From Nitrospira sp. (GTDB taxonomy: Bacteria > Nitrospirota > Nitrospiria > Nitrospirales > Nitrospiraceae): DNA of 64,000 bases. Numbering within the stretch: the first letter of the stretch is position 1; each line of letters begins with the position of its first letter. The translations under genes and the position numbers were made by a program. The notes beneath the pieces were generated by a model. It was not told the DNA's origin. It was given only the letters and a program-made list of their open reading frames with translations, and did not search any database. Positions 30,326 to 39,875 of the stretch are shown in pieces. The DNA is taken from the NCBI GenBank assembly GCA_016873515.1, contig VGXB01000006.1, positions 1-64,000 on the forward strand, read 5' to 3'.

Positions 30326-30790
30326 CATCCAATACTTCGCCTACTTTTTGCATCAACACACCCATCTCCCATTTCAAGCTTTTGTCGATGGCTTGAACAA
30401 TCTTGAGTACCGCCTCGTCAAGCGCCGCCGCTTTGGCCAGCACTCATATCACGGCATATTGCGAAGCCAAGCGCTGTTCGGTTCTGCGGCGATCGGTGAT
30501 GTCACGGATAAAGGTGCTAAACATGTATCCTTCGCCGATATGAGCCGGCTCCCGTCCTGAGATACTCCCGAATCTCTTGCAGATGCGTCTCCCGATCACG
30601 ATCGAAAACGATCGCCTCGCAATAAGCAGCTTGCCCATCACTTCCTCGTGAGCCCATCCGAAGAGGACCGTGGTTTGACTGTCCCAGTCGGTCACGATGC
30701 CAGACGCATCGATGGTAATGACACCATCAAGCGCCATCTCGACGATCGCCCGGTTGCGCTCCTGACTCTGCAGTACGACCCCCTCAGTTG
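30326..30790 (-). pseudogene. Decayed PAS-domain sensor gene fragment
   Basis: MALDGVITIDASGIVTDWDSQTTVLFGWAHEEVMGKLL, frameshift to EAIVFDRDRETHLQEIREYLRTG, then FSTFIRDITDRRRTEQRL and LDEAVLKIVQAIDKSLKWEMGVL. Confidence 0.75.
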
Positions 30791-30809
30791 CCCAAGCCCA
30801 GGCACTTTC

Positions 30810-31052
30810 TTAGAGAGCTTGACGATACTCCACGCGCAAACGAATCGCCGACCAGACGAGCAAGATCAATAGTGAGAGCCACAGAGTCGAGGCAATGCTG
30901 CGGCCGACCAGGTCGAACAGGAAGAATCCGATACCCAGAACCACCACCGTAGTCACGATGAGCAAAAACGGCAGCCACCCGTATCGACGAGGAGCTGGTG
31001 GTGACGATGTGGTCCTTGGAACGGTCATGGTTGTATCCCCGTCACGATCCAA
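30810..31052 (-). CDS. Small membrane protein
   Basis: 80-aa ORF with two hydrophobic segments. Confidence 0.5.
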   Translation of the reverse strand: MDRDGDTTMTVPRTTSSPPAPRRYGWLPFLLIVTTVVVLGIGFFLFDLVGRSIASTLWLSLLILLVWSAIRLRVEYRQAL

Positions 31053-32518
31053 TTCTCGATCAGCGTTGTTGGGTGGTAGGCCCGCTTGGCTTGACGCAGG
31101 CCTGGAAGTCCAGCATCATCCATCGCATTGATAATAGTTGCGCCAGAATTCACGGCGGTGCGGCAGGTATCGCGGAACAGCCACTGGGCCAATCCGGAAA
31201 CAGATCGATCCGCAATCTCCAGCAGGACACACCAAACACGGGGCGTCAACCAATAGCCGAACGTATACGCGACGATTCGGTTCTCCATGAGGATCACTGT
31301 CCCTGACAGGCCGATCCGCTCAGGCTCAACCAAGGCAAGACGATGTGCCCCCTCGGCATCCTCAAGGAGCATGCGCCCCAGTGAGTCATACCCTTGGTAC
31401 TCCTGGCTCCGTTTCTGCGACGACCACAGATTGTACAGAGCAAGGCAGCCGCTCCGATGATGCGCACGATATGGCTCGACCGTCATCGTCCGTTCGCGCT
31501 CCACTCGGTTGCACAGCGCCCGCTGGGACTTATAGCGGTCACCAGCCAACTGCGCCAACGCCTCAGCATGATAGAGATAGTCGTTCCCCTTGGACCGGAA
31601 CTCCCCGCTGCCTCGTTCCAATACCCGTTTCTGCAGCCCCATCACATTTTCGATCCGGTTGACCGGCGACTGCCCGTTCCATTCTTGCATCAGCCGGAAC
31701 GCTTCCCGCACGGCACCATCCAATGGTCTCGCCCCCAACGGAATGAGGGGCATGAACCAGCCGTCTAGGGAACGGGCAAACAAGAAGATCATCTGATCGA
31801 GCTCTATCCACCAGTACGGTAACGCCGCAGTCCAGATGAAATGGTACGGGAAGGCATAGGCAGCCAGGGCATCATCGGCAAGCAACTGCGCCCGGTCCAC
31901 CGCTTGGGCAAAGCGTGACGCATCTTGCGGAGTTAGGGGACGCAGTCGAGAATCAGGCAGTACCGGCACCAAACAAGCCGTGAGCTGAGGAAGAGACTGC
32001 ACGATGACGACATCGTCTTGAAATCGACCAATTAACCAAGGGTTGGCAGCCAGCCGCTTGAGTGAATCATCAGCCAGCAGCTCATCGGCAACCTGTTTCG
32101 CATGCGTGGCAATCGTCTCGGGTACGGTCTCCGTCAGAAAGGGGCACTTCGTATCCCACCCCAGCACCACCTCTGTGTGTGCCGCATTCCACATTAGAAC
32201 CAAGGGGTATAGCCGGCAGTCCAATGGACGCGCCTCATAAATTCCACAGTGACTGGTCGTGATGTCGAAGGCAGGGCAGATGTACCCCTCCCCCGATGGA
32301 TTAGGCTTGAGATCGATCTGCGAGCCCGACCGGTCAGGAAAGGATGTTGGTGGCAACCCATGAGTCACCGCCGCCACAATTTCACGCCGTGTAAAATAGG
32401 GGCGCAGAAAGCTGTCGGCCTCCGGGAAACGGCAACAGACATCGCAGCGGAAACAGACAGAGCTTGGCACCAATTGAGGTAGTGATGTTGGCGCAGCCAC
32501 GGATGGTTCGGACTCCAC
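31025..32518 (-). CDS. YkgJ-type cysteine-cluster protein fused to a DUF2156/aminoacyltransferase-like C-terminal domain
   Basis: CFRCDVCCRFPEAD...CPAFDITTSHCGIYEARPLDCRLYP; C-terminal LYNLWSSQKRSQEYQGYDSLGRMLLEDAEG. Confidence 0.7.
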   Translation of the reverse strand: MESEPSVAAPTSLPQLVPSSVCFRCDVCCRFPEADSFLRPYFTRREIVAAVTHGLPPTSFPDRSGSQIDLKPNPSGEGYICPAFDITTSHCGIYEARPLDCRLYPLVLMWNAAHTEVVLGWDTKCPFLTETVPETIATHAKQVADELLADDSLKRLAANPWLIGRFQDDVVIVQSLPQLTACLVPVLPDSRLRPLTPQDASRFAQAVDRAQLLADDALAAYAFPYHFIWTAALPYWWIELDQMIFLFARSLDGWFMPLIPLGARPLDGAVREAFRLMQEWNGQSPVNRIENVMGLQKRVLERGSGEFRSKGNDYLYHAEALAQLAGDRYKSQRALCNRVERERTMTVEPYRAHHRSGCLALYNLWSSQKRSQEYQGYDSLGRMLLEDAEGAHRLALVEPERIGLSGTVILMENRIVAYTFGYWLTPRVWCVLLEIADRSVSGLAQWLFRDTCRTAVNSGATIINAMDDAGLPGLRQAKRAYHPTTLIENWIVTGIQP

Positions 32519-32714
32519 TTATAAGGAGGCCAATCGGTCACATCATACGACGTAGGCCACATGCTAGCAAGCGTGGCTCGCATTCATTCTTGCCGTACCC
32601 TACCCCACGGGCACCCCAGGCAAAGTCCATGCCCCTTGTGGCGCCATACCATGCGTGTTAGCATTCAGTGCACACACTGCGTGAAAATCTGCGGGTTTCT
32701 CGAACCAAGCAGGG

Positions 32715-34232
32715 ATGGCCTCATTGTCACCGACTGGACCGTTCTGTCCGCCACCTCAGATCGAACCGGCACTCAATCGCTGCACGACTGTTCGTGCAGG
32801 ATTATCCGAGGCAGGCCTATTTGCCTCCGCTAGGCATAGGGTCATCGAGGACATTGTCTCCAGTGCGCACGCTGCGACGTTCTGGCGAATCAGTCCAAGC
32901 CCACTGATGCTTTCTCAGGAGCAGCTCACATTCTTCGTCCAGCTGGGACCGCAACTTTTGTCGTTTTACCGGGCGCTGAACCGCCTCTATCATGAAAGTG
33001 TCAAAGGTGCTCAACCGACCTGGGTGGCAAGTTGGTTGGATCAGGGCAAGCCCGATGCGCTGGTGAACTACAGCCGAATGAAACGGTTCCGCGACTCGGT
33101 GCCCCATGTCATTCGGCCGGACGTGATTCCGACACAAGACGGAATGGTGATTACCGAACTGGATTCGGTACCCGGCGGTATTGGATTGACTGCTGCCATG
33201 AGCCGAATTTACGCCGATCTTGTATCCGAGTTCTCAGCCCTCAGCCCTCAGTCCTGTTACGACCTTGTTGGTGGCCGGGACGGCATGGTACGCGGCTTTG
33301 GTGCCATGCTCCGGTCAGCGCAGAAGGACCAGACCGGGTGCGTCGCCATCGTGGTGTCCGAGGAAGCGAAGGATTATCTGCCGGAAATGACCTGGCTGGC
33401 CGCGCAACTTCGCGAGCAGGGATTGCTGGTTTGGTGCGTCGAGCCCCGCGCAATCCGCTTCACTGAAGACGGACTTCGCCTCTCTGTGAATAACAGCGAA
33501 CAGGCCATCGGCCTGATCTACCGATTCTACGAACTATTCGACCTGCTGAATATTCCCAAGGCCGAATTGGTTCAATATGCCGTAAAGAAAGAACGGGTGA
33601 CCGTCACACCGCCATACAAACCAGCGTTGGAGGAAAAATCCGCCTTTGCCTTGCTACATCATCCCGTCTTGTCCCCCTTCTGGAGCAAGGAACTCGGCCC
33701 AGACGACTTCCTGCAGCTGACCACGATCATGCCAAAAACCTGGCTGCTTGACCCCTCACCGATTCCTCCAATGGCCACGATCCCCGGCCTCTACGTCGGG
33801 GAACGTGCGGTTGCGAGTTGGAGCGGTCTAGAGACCGCTACACAAAAGGAACGGCACTTCGTGATCAAACCCTCTGGCTTTTCCGAACTGGCATGGGGCA
33901 GCCGAGGCGTCTCGATTGGGCATGACCTGCCGCAGGCTGAATGGGTCGATACGCTCCGGAATGCACTGGCCTCATTCCCGACAACGCCCTATCTCTTGCA
34001 GGAATTTCACAAAGGCCGGCTGTTCGAGATGGATTACTTGGACGAGGGGACAAACAGGTTGACCCATATGGCCGGTCGAGCACGGCTTTCACCATATTAT
34101 TTCGTCACTGGCGAAAAGGTGGAGTTGGCTGGTATCCTGGCCACCATCTGTCCGGCCGACAAGAAGATTCTTCACGGCATGAAAGACGCGATCATGGTAC
34201 CGTGTGCCGTCTTAACGGACAATGTTCAATGA
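32715..34232 (+). CDS. Hypothetical ATP-grasp-like protein
   Basis: VITELDSVPGGIGLT; HFVIKPSGFSELAWGSRGVSIG; YLLQEFHKGRLFEMDYLDE. Confidence 0.55.
   Translation: MASLSPTGPFCPPPQIEPALNRCTTVRAGLSEAGLFASARHRVIEDIVSSAHAATFWRISPSPLMLSQEQLTFFVQLGPQLLSFYRALNRLYHESVKGAQPTWVASWLDQGKPDALVNYSRMKRFRDSVPHVIRPDVIPTQDGMVITELDSVPGGIGLTAAMSRIYADLVSEFSALSPQSCYDLVGGRDGMVRGFGAMLRSAQKDQTGCVAIVVSEEAKDYLPEMTWLAAQLREQGLLVWCVEPRAIRFTEDGLRLSVNNSEQAIGLIYRFYELFDLLNIPKAELVQYAVKKERVTVTPPYKPALEEKSAFALLHHPVLSPFWSKELGPDDFLQLTTIMPKTWLLDPSPIPPMATIPGLYVGERAVASWSGLETATQKERHFVIKPSGFSELAWGSRGVSIGHDLPQAEWVDTLRNALASFPTTPYLLQEFHKGRLFEMDYLDEGTNRLTHMAGRARLSPYYFVTGEKVELAGILATICPADKKILHGMKDAIMVPCAVLTDNVQ
33231..33255. repeat. Degenerate short-word element inside the ATP-grasp-like ORF (TTCTCAGCCCTCAGCCCTCAGTCCTG)
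   Basis: Read directly. Confidence 0.55.
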
Positions 34233-34325
34233 TAAATGGTGACTGGTCAATTGCAGGTGACGGACACTGGATGCCCAAACTCTTCATTCAACATTCATAA
34301 TTCAACATTTAAGATTACGCATCGA
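34228..34325. repeat. Degenerate short-word intergenic element (TTCATTCAACATTCATAATTCAACATTTAAG)
   Basis: Read directly. Confidence 0.5.
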
Positions 34326-34333
34326 TCATTGTT

Positions 34334-34666
34334 ATGTCCATCACACTCTTTCATGTCAATTGGTGTCCTGACTGTGTCGTGGTCCGACGTAAACTGGACG
34401 AGTTGGGACTCGCCTATGACGGCATCATCGCTCCTGATATCAGATCGATGCGCAAGCAAGTTCATGCGGTATCCGGACAATATTATGTGCCCGTCCTGCA
34501 AGACGGTGACCTCATCCTGACCGAAACTGAGGATATTCTAGCCTATCTGGATTCACGTGCTGGCTCCGGCAGCGCTGAGAGTACGACTCAGTTCCGCTCT
34601 CAGGCTCGCACGTCACCCGAATCACCGAGCGAAGACGACAACCATCCCTCGTGCTGCATCAACTGA
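34334..34666 (+). CDS. Glutaredoxin/GST-N-like protein
   Basis: ITLFHVNWCPDCVVVRRKLDELGL CxxC; VPVLQDGDLILTETEDILAYLD. Confidence 0.85.
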   Translation: MSITLFHVNWCPDCVVVRRKLDELGLAYDGIIAPDIRSMRKQVHAVSGQYYVPVLQDGDLILTETEDILAYLDSRAGSGSAESTTQFRSQARTSPESPSEDDNHPSCCIN

Positions 34667-34677
34667 GAGGTAATCGC

Positions 34678-35871
34678 ATGGAAGATTGGAAACAGATTCT
34701 CGCCAAGAGTATCATCAAGCCGAAGGAGCTCGCCGAACGGTTTGACGTGGACGAAGAGGAAATTCGCGCCATCGTCGGCCCCTACCCCATGCGGATCACC
34801 CCGACTGTGTTAAGTACGATCAAAGAAAAGGGCGATGCGATCTGGAAGCAGGTTGTCCCTGAAGTAGCCGAATTGGCTGACCTCGACGCAGCAGACGACC
34901 CACTGGAAGAAGATCTCATGAGTCCCGTACCGCACTTGGTCCACCGGTATCCGGACCGGGTGCTGCTCATGGTGACGAATCAATGCCCTATCTACTGCCG
35001 ATTTTGCACAAGAAAACGGCTCGTCGGTAAACCAGGCTTCCTCAAGAAAGGCGAGCTGGACCAGGCCATCGCGTACCTTCGCGAGCACACCGAAGTGCGC
35101 GACGTGATTCTCTCCGGCGGCGACCCCTTGCTCCTGCCAGACTATCTGCTCGAACGGGTACTTAAAGCCCTTCGGACCATTCCACATTTGGAGTTGATCC
35201 GTATCGGCTCGCGAGTGCCAGGCACATTGCCGCAGCGCATCACTCCCAAACTCTGTGAGATCGTGAAGAAGTACCACCCGATCTATATGAACTTGCACTT
35301 CAACCACCCCGATGAGTTCACCCCGGAAGTGAAAGCCGCCTGCGGTATGCTGGCTGATGCCGGCGTTCCGCTGGGTGCGCAGACGGTTCTGCTCAAAGGC
35401 GTCAACGACGATCCGAACATCATGAAGCGGCTCGTGCATCAGCTGCTACTTGCCCGGGTGAAGCCCTACTATCTTTATCAAGCTGATTTAACCAAAGGCA
35501 CGAATCATTTTCGCACCACGATCGAAACTGGCTTGACCATTATCAAGGCGCTTCAAGGCCACACCAGCGGCATGGCGGTGCCCCATTTCGTGATCGATGC
35601 GCCGGGCGGCGGCGGCAAAATTCCTCTCCTTCCGGACAACTACCTGGTGCATCTGGACAAAGAGGGTGCCGTGCTCCGGAACTACGAGAACAAGACCTTC
35701 CATTACCCACAATCCACTTCTGATAACCGGCGTGAACTCCCCATGGTTGGCATCCGATCATCGCATGATAGCGCATCGGAAGAATTAGTCGCTTGCGGTG
35801 ACAGCTATCCAGACCGTAACGGTTATGCCGCCTGGGGCAATAGCTGCAGCGGAGACACGGACGACCTGTGA
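34678..35871 (+). CDS. kamA: KamA-family radical SAM aminomutase (lysine 2,3-aminomutase-like)
   Basis: CPIYCRFCTRKR CX3CX2C; PGGGGK PLP motif. Confidence 0.9.
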   Translation: MEDWKQILAKSIIKPKELAERFDVDEEEIRAIVGPYPMRITPTVLSTIKEKGDAIWKQVVPEVAELADLDAADDPLEEDLMSPVPHLVHRYPDRVLLMVTNQCPIYCRFCTRKRLVGKPGFLKKGELDQAIAYLREHTEVRDVILSGGDPLLLPDYLLERVLKALRTIPHLELIRIGSRVPGTLPQRITPKLCEIVKKYHPIYMNLHFNHPDEFTPEVKAACGMLADAGVPLGAQTVLLKGVNDDPNIMKRLVHQLLLARVKPYYLYQADLTKGTNHFRTTIETGLTIIKALQGHTSGMAVPHFVIDAPGGGGKIPLLPDNYLVHLDKEGAVLRNYENKTFHYPQSTSDNRRELPMVGIRSSHDSASEELVACGDSYPDRNGYAAWGNSCSGDTDDL

Positions 35872-37025
35872 AGGCTGCATCGCCCCATACCGGCATCCTC
35901 CCGTATCAGGACATCAAACGGCTGATCGCCAATCGGATCATTACCAGCTCCTCGGCAATAGAAGACCGGCAAATCCAGCCGGCCAGCTTCGATCTCCGGC
36001 TCGGGCGCAAAGCCTATCGGTTGATCAGTAGCTTCTTACCAGAACTGTCGGCGATCTCCTCCCGTCTCAACGTGCTCGATTTTTACCAATCCGACCTCGT
36101 GATGTACGAGATGGACTTGACCGAGGGGGCCATTTTGGAAAAGGGCCACGTCTATCTCGTGCCCTTGCTAGAGACGTTGAAACTGCCAAAGACAATCCGC
36201 GCGCGGGCCAATCCAAAGAGCACCACGGGCCGATTGGACGTCTTTACTCGAATCGTGACGGATCTCAACGCCGGGTTCGATGAAATCCGCGCTGGCTACC
36301 ATGGCGCGTTGTTCCTGGAAGTTGTCCCCCGTTCCTTCGCCATCAAAGTGCGTACCGGACAATCGCTCAACCAAATCCGGTTCGTCCGCGGCGAAGCCAC
36401 TGTCACGGATACGATGCTGCGAACGCTGCACCAATGCACGCCGTTGCTCTACCATAATGATCCGTCCAGAAAACCCGTCGGCAACCGGGACTTTCGCGCC
36501 GAGCACGGGCTGTTCCTCCGGATCGATCTCAAGGGGGACGACAGGGCCGATTCCCGCATCATCGGGTATCGTGCTAAAAAGAATAGTCACGTGATCGACC
36601 TGTCCAAAGTCGGCTATTACACCGTTGGGGATTTTTGGGAGCCACTCCACCGGCATCAGCACGACAGCCTACTGTTGGAACCTGAAGAATTCTACATCCT
36701 CGCGTCAAAAGAGCGGATCCGTGTGCCGGCCGGCTATGCCGCTGAAATGGTCGCCTATGAAGCAGCCTGCGGGGAACTGCGGACTCACTACGCTGGTTTC
36801 TTCGATCCAGGGTTCGGCTATGGTGCGAATGGGGAAATCAAGGGAACTCAGGTTGTTCTGGAAGTGAGGCCTCACGACGTGCCCTTCTTGATTCACGACG
36901 GACAGACGTTCTTCAAAGTCGTCTATGACTGCATGCAAGACGCACCGGAACACTTATACGGAGTTGGCCTCGGCTCATCCTATCAACAACAAGCATTGAC
37001 GCTCAGCAAACACTTCAGGGTATAA
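35868..37025 (+). CDS. dcd: 2'-deoxycytidine 5'-triphosphate deaminase
   Basis: IQPASFDLRLG; RARANPKSTTGRLDVFTRIVTD; GTGA overlap with kamA. Confidence 0.88.
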   Translation: MKAASPHTGILPYQDIKRLIANRIITSSSAIEDRQIQPASFDLRLGRKAYRLISSFLPELSAISSRLNVLDFYQSDLVMYEMDLTEGAILEKGHVYLVPLLETLKLPKTIRARANPKSTTGRLDVFTRIVTDLNAGFDEIRAGYHGALFLEVVPRSFAIKVRTGQSLNQIRFVRGEATVTDTMLRTLHQCTPLLYHNDPSRKPVGNRDFRAEHGLFLRIDLKGDDRADSRIIGYRAKKNSHVIDLSKVGYYTVGDFWEPLHRHQHDSLLLEPEEFYILASKERIRVPAGYAAEMVAYEAACGELRTHYAGFFDPGFGYGANGEIKGTQVVLEVRPHDVPFLIHDGQTFFKVVYDCMQDAPEHLYGVGLGSSYQQQALTLSKHFRV

Positions 37026-37028
37026 ATT

Positions 37029-37448
37029 ATGACGTCGCCCGACGCTCCCACTCCACAAGATCAGACGCGCCCACCGGTGCACCATCCGTCTCCACTGGAC
37101 CGAGAGGACAGCGGCAGCGACCATCATATGCGCGTGCTGGGGAAGATGGTCGGCACAGCTTTCATGTTCCTGGGTTTCTTGCAGATCTTCCTGTCGATCA
37201 GCGGTGGATTCGAATTGAGCGGCGTCGTAGCCATACTGTTGTATTTCGGCGGGCTGGCCATTTGGGCCAACGCCGTTATGGAGCACCCACTGTTCCGGTG
37301 GGGGGTTACGATTGGAGCCATCGCGATTGCCTTAGGGTTTCTCCAGTTCGGCGAGATTCTGTTCTGGCACAAACAGGTCATTTTCTGGGCCACCGTGATC
37401 ATCGTCATGTATTTCATGTTCAACGAGCCCAAGAAGCCCGCCACCTGA
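37029..37448 (+). CDS. Small membrane protein
   Basis: Four hydrophobic segments, operon spacing. Confidence 0.7.
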   Translation: MTSPDAPTPQDQTRPPVHHPSPLDREDSGSDHHMRVLGKMVGTAFMFLGFLQIFLSISGGFELSGVVAILLYFGGLAIWANAVMEHPLFRWGVTIGAIAIALGFLQFGEILFWHKQVIFWATVIIVMYFMFNEPKKPAT

Positions 37449-37455
37449 TGTTGCG

Positions 37456-38148
37456 ATGACGATCTCCGTCATCATCCCGACGTTGAATGAACACCGCGTT
37501 CTCGCGAAAACTCTGACGCATACCGCATCACAGGGTGTTGACGAGATCATCGTCGTCGATGGCGGCAGTACGGATCTCACGGTTCCCACGGCCCAAGCCT
37601 TTTGCACGACAACGCCCGGCACGCATCTCATCACCACGCTGCGAGGACGGGCACGCCAGATGAACGAAGGAGCCAAAGCTAGCCGGGGCGATGTACTGCT
37701 GTTCCTGCATGCCGACACTCAGTTACCGGAAGATATCGAAGGACTCATTGAAGCAACCTTCGCCGACCCCACAATCGTTGGGGGACGGTTCGATGTGCGA
37801 TTCGACAGCTCGTCTCTGTGGAGTCAGATCATCAGTTCATTCATGAATTGCCGATCACGCTTGACTGGGATTGCCACCGGTGACCAAGCTCTCTTCGTCC
37901 GCCGTCAGATATTCGAGCAACTCGGCGGCTTTGCGGAGATTCCGCTGATGGAAGATATCCACTTCAGCAAGCGCCTGAAACGCGCTGGCCGGATCGCGTC
38001 ACTCAGAAACACCGTCATCACGTCATTCCGGCGATGGGAAACTCAGGGCCCGCTCAGAACCATTCTCTTGATGTGGACCCTTCGATTCCTGTACTGGATA
38101 GGAGTCAGTCCCCATCGGCTCAATCGAGCTTATCGAGTGGTGCGGTAG
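37456..38148 (+). CDS. Family-2 glycosyltransferase (TIGR04283-like)
   Basis: ISVIIPTLNE; EIIVVDGGSTDLT; RARQMNEGAKASRGDVLLFLHADT. Confidence 0.9.
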   Translation: MTISVIIPTLNEHRVLAKTLTHTASQGVDEIIVVDGGSTDLTVPTAQAFCTTTPGTHLITTLRGRARQMNEGAKASRGDVLLFLHADTQLPEDIEGLIEATFADPTIVGGRFDVRFDSSSLWSQIISSFMNCRSRLTGIATGDQALFVRRQIFEQLGGFAEIPLMEDIHFSKRLKRAGRIASLRNTVITSFRRWETQGPLRTILLMWTLRFLYWIGVSPHRLNRAYRVVR

Positions 38149-38151
38149 TGC

Positions 38152-38904
38152 ATGCCGGCTTTTAACCCCAGTCCCCAGTCCTCAGTCCTGGGTACTGCTT
38201 TGGTAATTTTCGCCAAAGCGCCAATTCCCGGCCAGGTCAAAACACGCCTCTGCCCTCCGCTGACACCTGACGAGGCCGCGACACTCCACGGCAGCTTCGT
38301 CCTGGACACGTTGGAACGGACCAAGGCTGCGGTCACCACATTCAAATTGCCACTCGATCGTTACCTTGCCTGCTCGCCGGCTTCCACTCACGTCTTTTTC
38401 AGAATCATGGAAGAGCGGCAGGACATGAGATTGTTGGATCAAGTGGGCAAGGATCTCGGGGCGAGGATGAATCAGACCTTCGAGACTCTGTTCGCGCGGG
38501 GCTACACGCGTGGAGTGATTGTCGGAACCGATACCCCATCGCTGCCGCTTGAACGGTATCGGCAAGCTCTTGCCGCATTGGAATCGCATGATTTGGTACT
38601 GGGGCCAGCCCTTGATGGCGGTTATTATCTGATCGGCCTCAATCGGCCGATTCCCGATCTCTTCACAGCGATCCCCTGGTCCACCAACCAGGTGATTGCC
38701 TTAACACAAGAGAAGGCCAGAGCGCTTGGACTCACGATAGCCCTCCTTGAGTCATGGCGCGACGTCGATACCATCAGTGATCTGGACGAGCTCATTGAGG
38801 CCAGCGTGCTCGATGCCAAGAAGCCAAAGCGCGATCAGTCGTTTTCGAACCGCACGGCAGGAGCACTCCAACTTCTCGCCAAACGTCTGCGTTCTAGAGC
38901 ATAA
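38152..38904 (+). CDS. TIGR04282/DUF2064-family glycosyltransferase-like protein
   Basis: LVIFAKAPIPGQVKTRL; VIVGTDTPSLP; LGPALDGGYYLIGL. Confidence 0.9.
   Translation: MPAFNPSPQSSVLGTALVIFAKAPIPGQVKTRLCPPLTPDEAATLHGSFVLDTLERTKAAVTTFKLPLDRYLACSPASTHVFFRIMEERQDMRLLDQVGKDLGARMNQTFETLFARGYTRGVIVGTDTPSLPLERYRQALAALESHDLVLGPALDGGYYLIGLNRPIPDLFTAIPWSTNQVIALTQEKARALGLTIALLESWRDVDTISDLDELIEASVLDAKKPKRDQSFSNRTAGALQLLAKRLRSRA
38166..38195. repeat. Degenerate short-word element at the start of the TIGR04282-like ORF (CCCAGTCCCCAGTCCTCAGTCCTGGG)
   Basis: Read directly. Confidence 0.55.
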
Positions 38905-38934
38905 TACACCCCTACATCCAACAGAGGACCCACC

Positions 38935-39669
38935 ATGCTCCAACAAGTCGCGCTGATTACGGGCGGAGCCAAAGGCATCGGACGGGGCATCGCCCTCGAC
39001 CTTGCTGCTCACCAGTGGAAGATTGCATTTTGCTATAGGACCAGCGAAGCCGACGCACAGAGTACCGCCACGGCCATTAGGAACCAGGGGGGAGAGGCGT
39101 GGCCGATTCTGTGCGACGTATCGGACCCTGATGCAGCAAAATCCGTGGTGGTGCAGGTCGAACAGAAGTGGGGAAGGATCGATGCCCTCATTAATGGCGC
39201 CGGCCCGTACCACCGTATCAACCTGCTCGAAGAGACCGTCGATGGCTGGATCGAGATGTTCGATGGCAATCTGCATCCCATTTTTTATCTCGCACAGGCC
39301 GTGGCTCCTGGCATGAAGACACGCAAGGCCGGCCGCATCATCAATTTTAGCATGGCCAACGCGGACCAGATGATTTCCCAGCCGGACGTCACGGCCCACT
39401 ACATCGCCAAAGCCGGCGTGCTCATCTTGACGCGCACCTTGGCCAAACTCTTGGCACCCTACGGCGTCACGGTGAATGCGATCTCACCGGGCTTTATTGA
39501 TTCGGGCAGCGCGCCGCCTGGCGAACTGGCCTCCATGACCAAGCGCATTCCCGCCGGCTATATCGGCACCGTTGACGATACCGTTGCTGCTGTCCGGTAT
39601 CTGCTCAGCGATGATGCCAGGTACGTGAACGGGGCAAATATTCAGATTAGCGGGGCATGGGGGATATAA
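38935..39669 (+). CDS. SDR-family oxidoreductase
   Basis: ALITGGAKGIGRGIALDLA; NGAGP; HYIAKAGV. Confidence 0.88.
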   Translation: MLQQVALITGGAKGIGRGIALDLAAHQWKIAFCYRTSEADAQSTATAIRNQGGEAWPILCDVSDPDAAKSVVVQVEQKWGRIDALINGAGPYHRINLLEETVDGWIEMFDGNLHPIFYLAQAVAPGMKTRKAGRIINFSMANADQMISQPDVTAHYIAKAGVLILTRTLAKLLAPYGVTVNAISPGFIDSGSAPPGELASMTKRIPAGYIGTVDDTVAAVRYLLSDDARYVNGANIQISGAWGI

Positions 39670-39875
39670 GAGGCGAGTGGTATTCAGATTAGTTCTTTGC
39701 TCAGCTGGTGGAGCCTTTCCCATCGCAAGACAAAGGTGCCGTTGTATTCAGGTCTGTGAGACGACAGCACACCAGTGAGAGGCACAGACTCCTTACGAGG
39801 AACACAGATCACAATCTAACGTTACACGTGTAGCGGGACATCGGAACGCGGGCAAGAGAAAGCCTTGCTCAGTGG

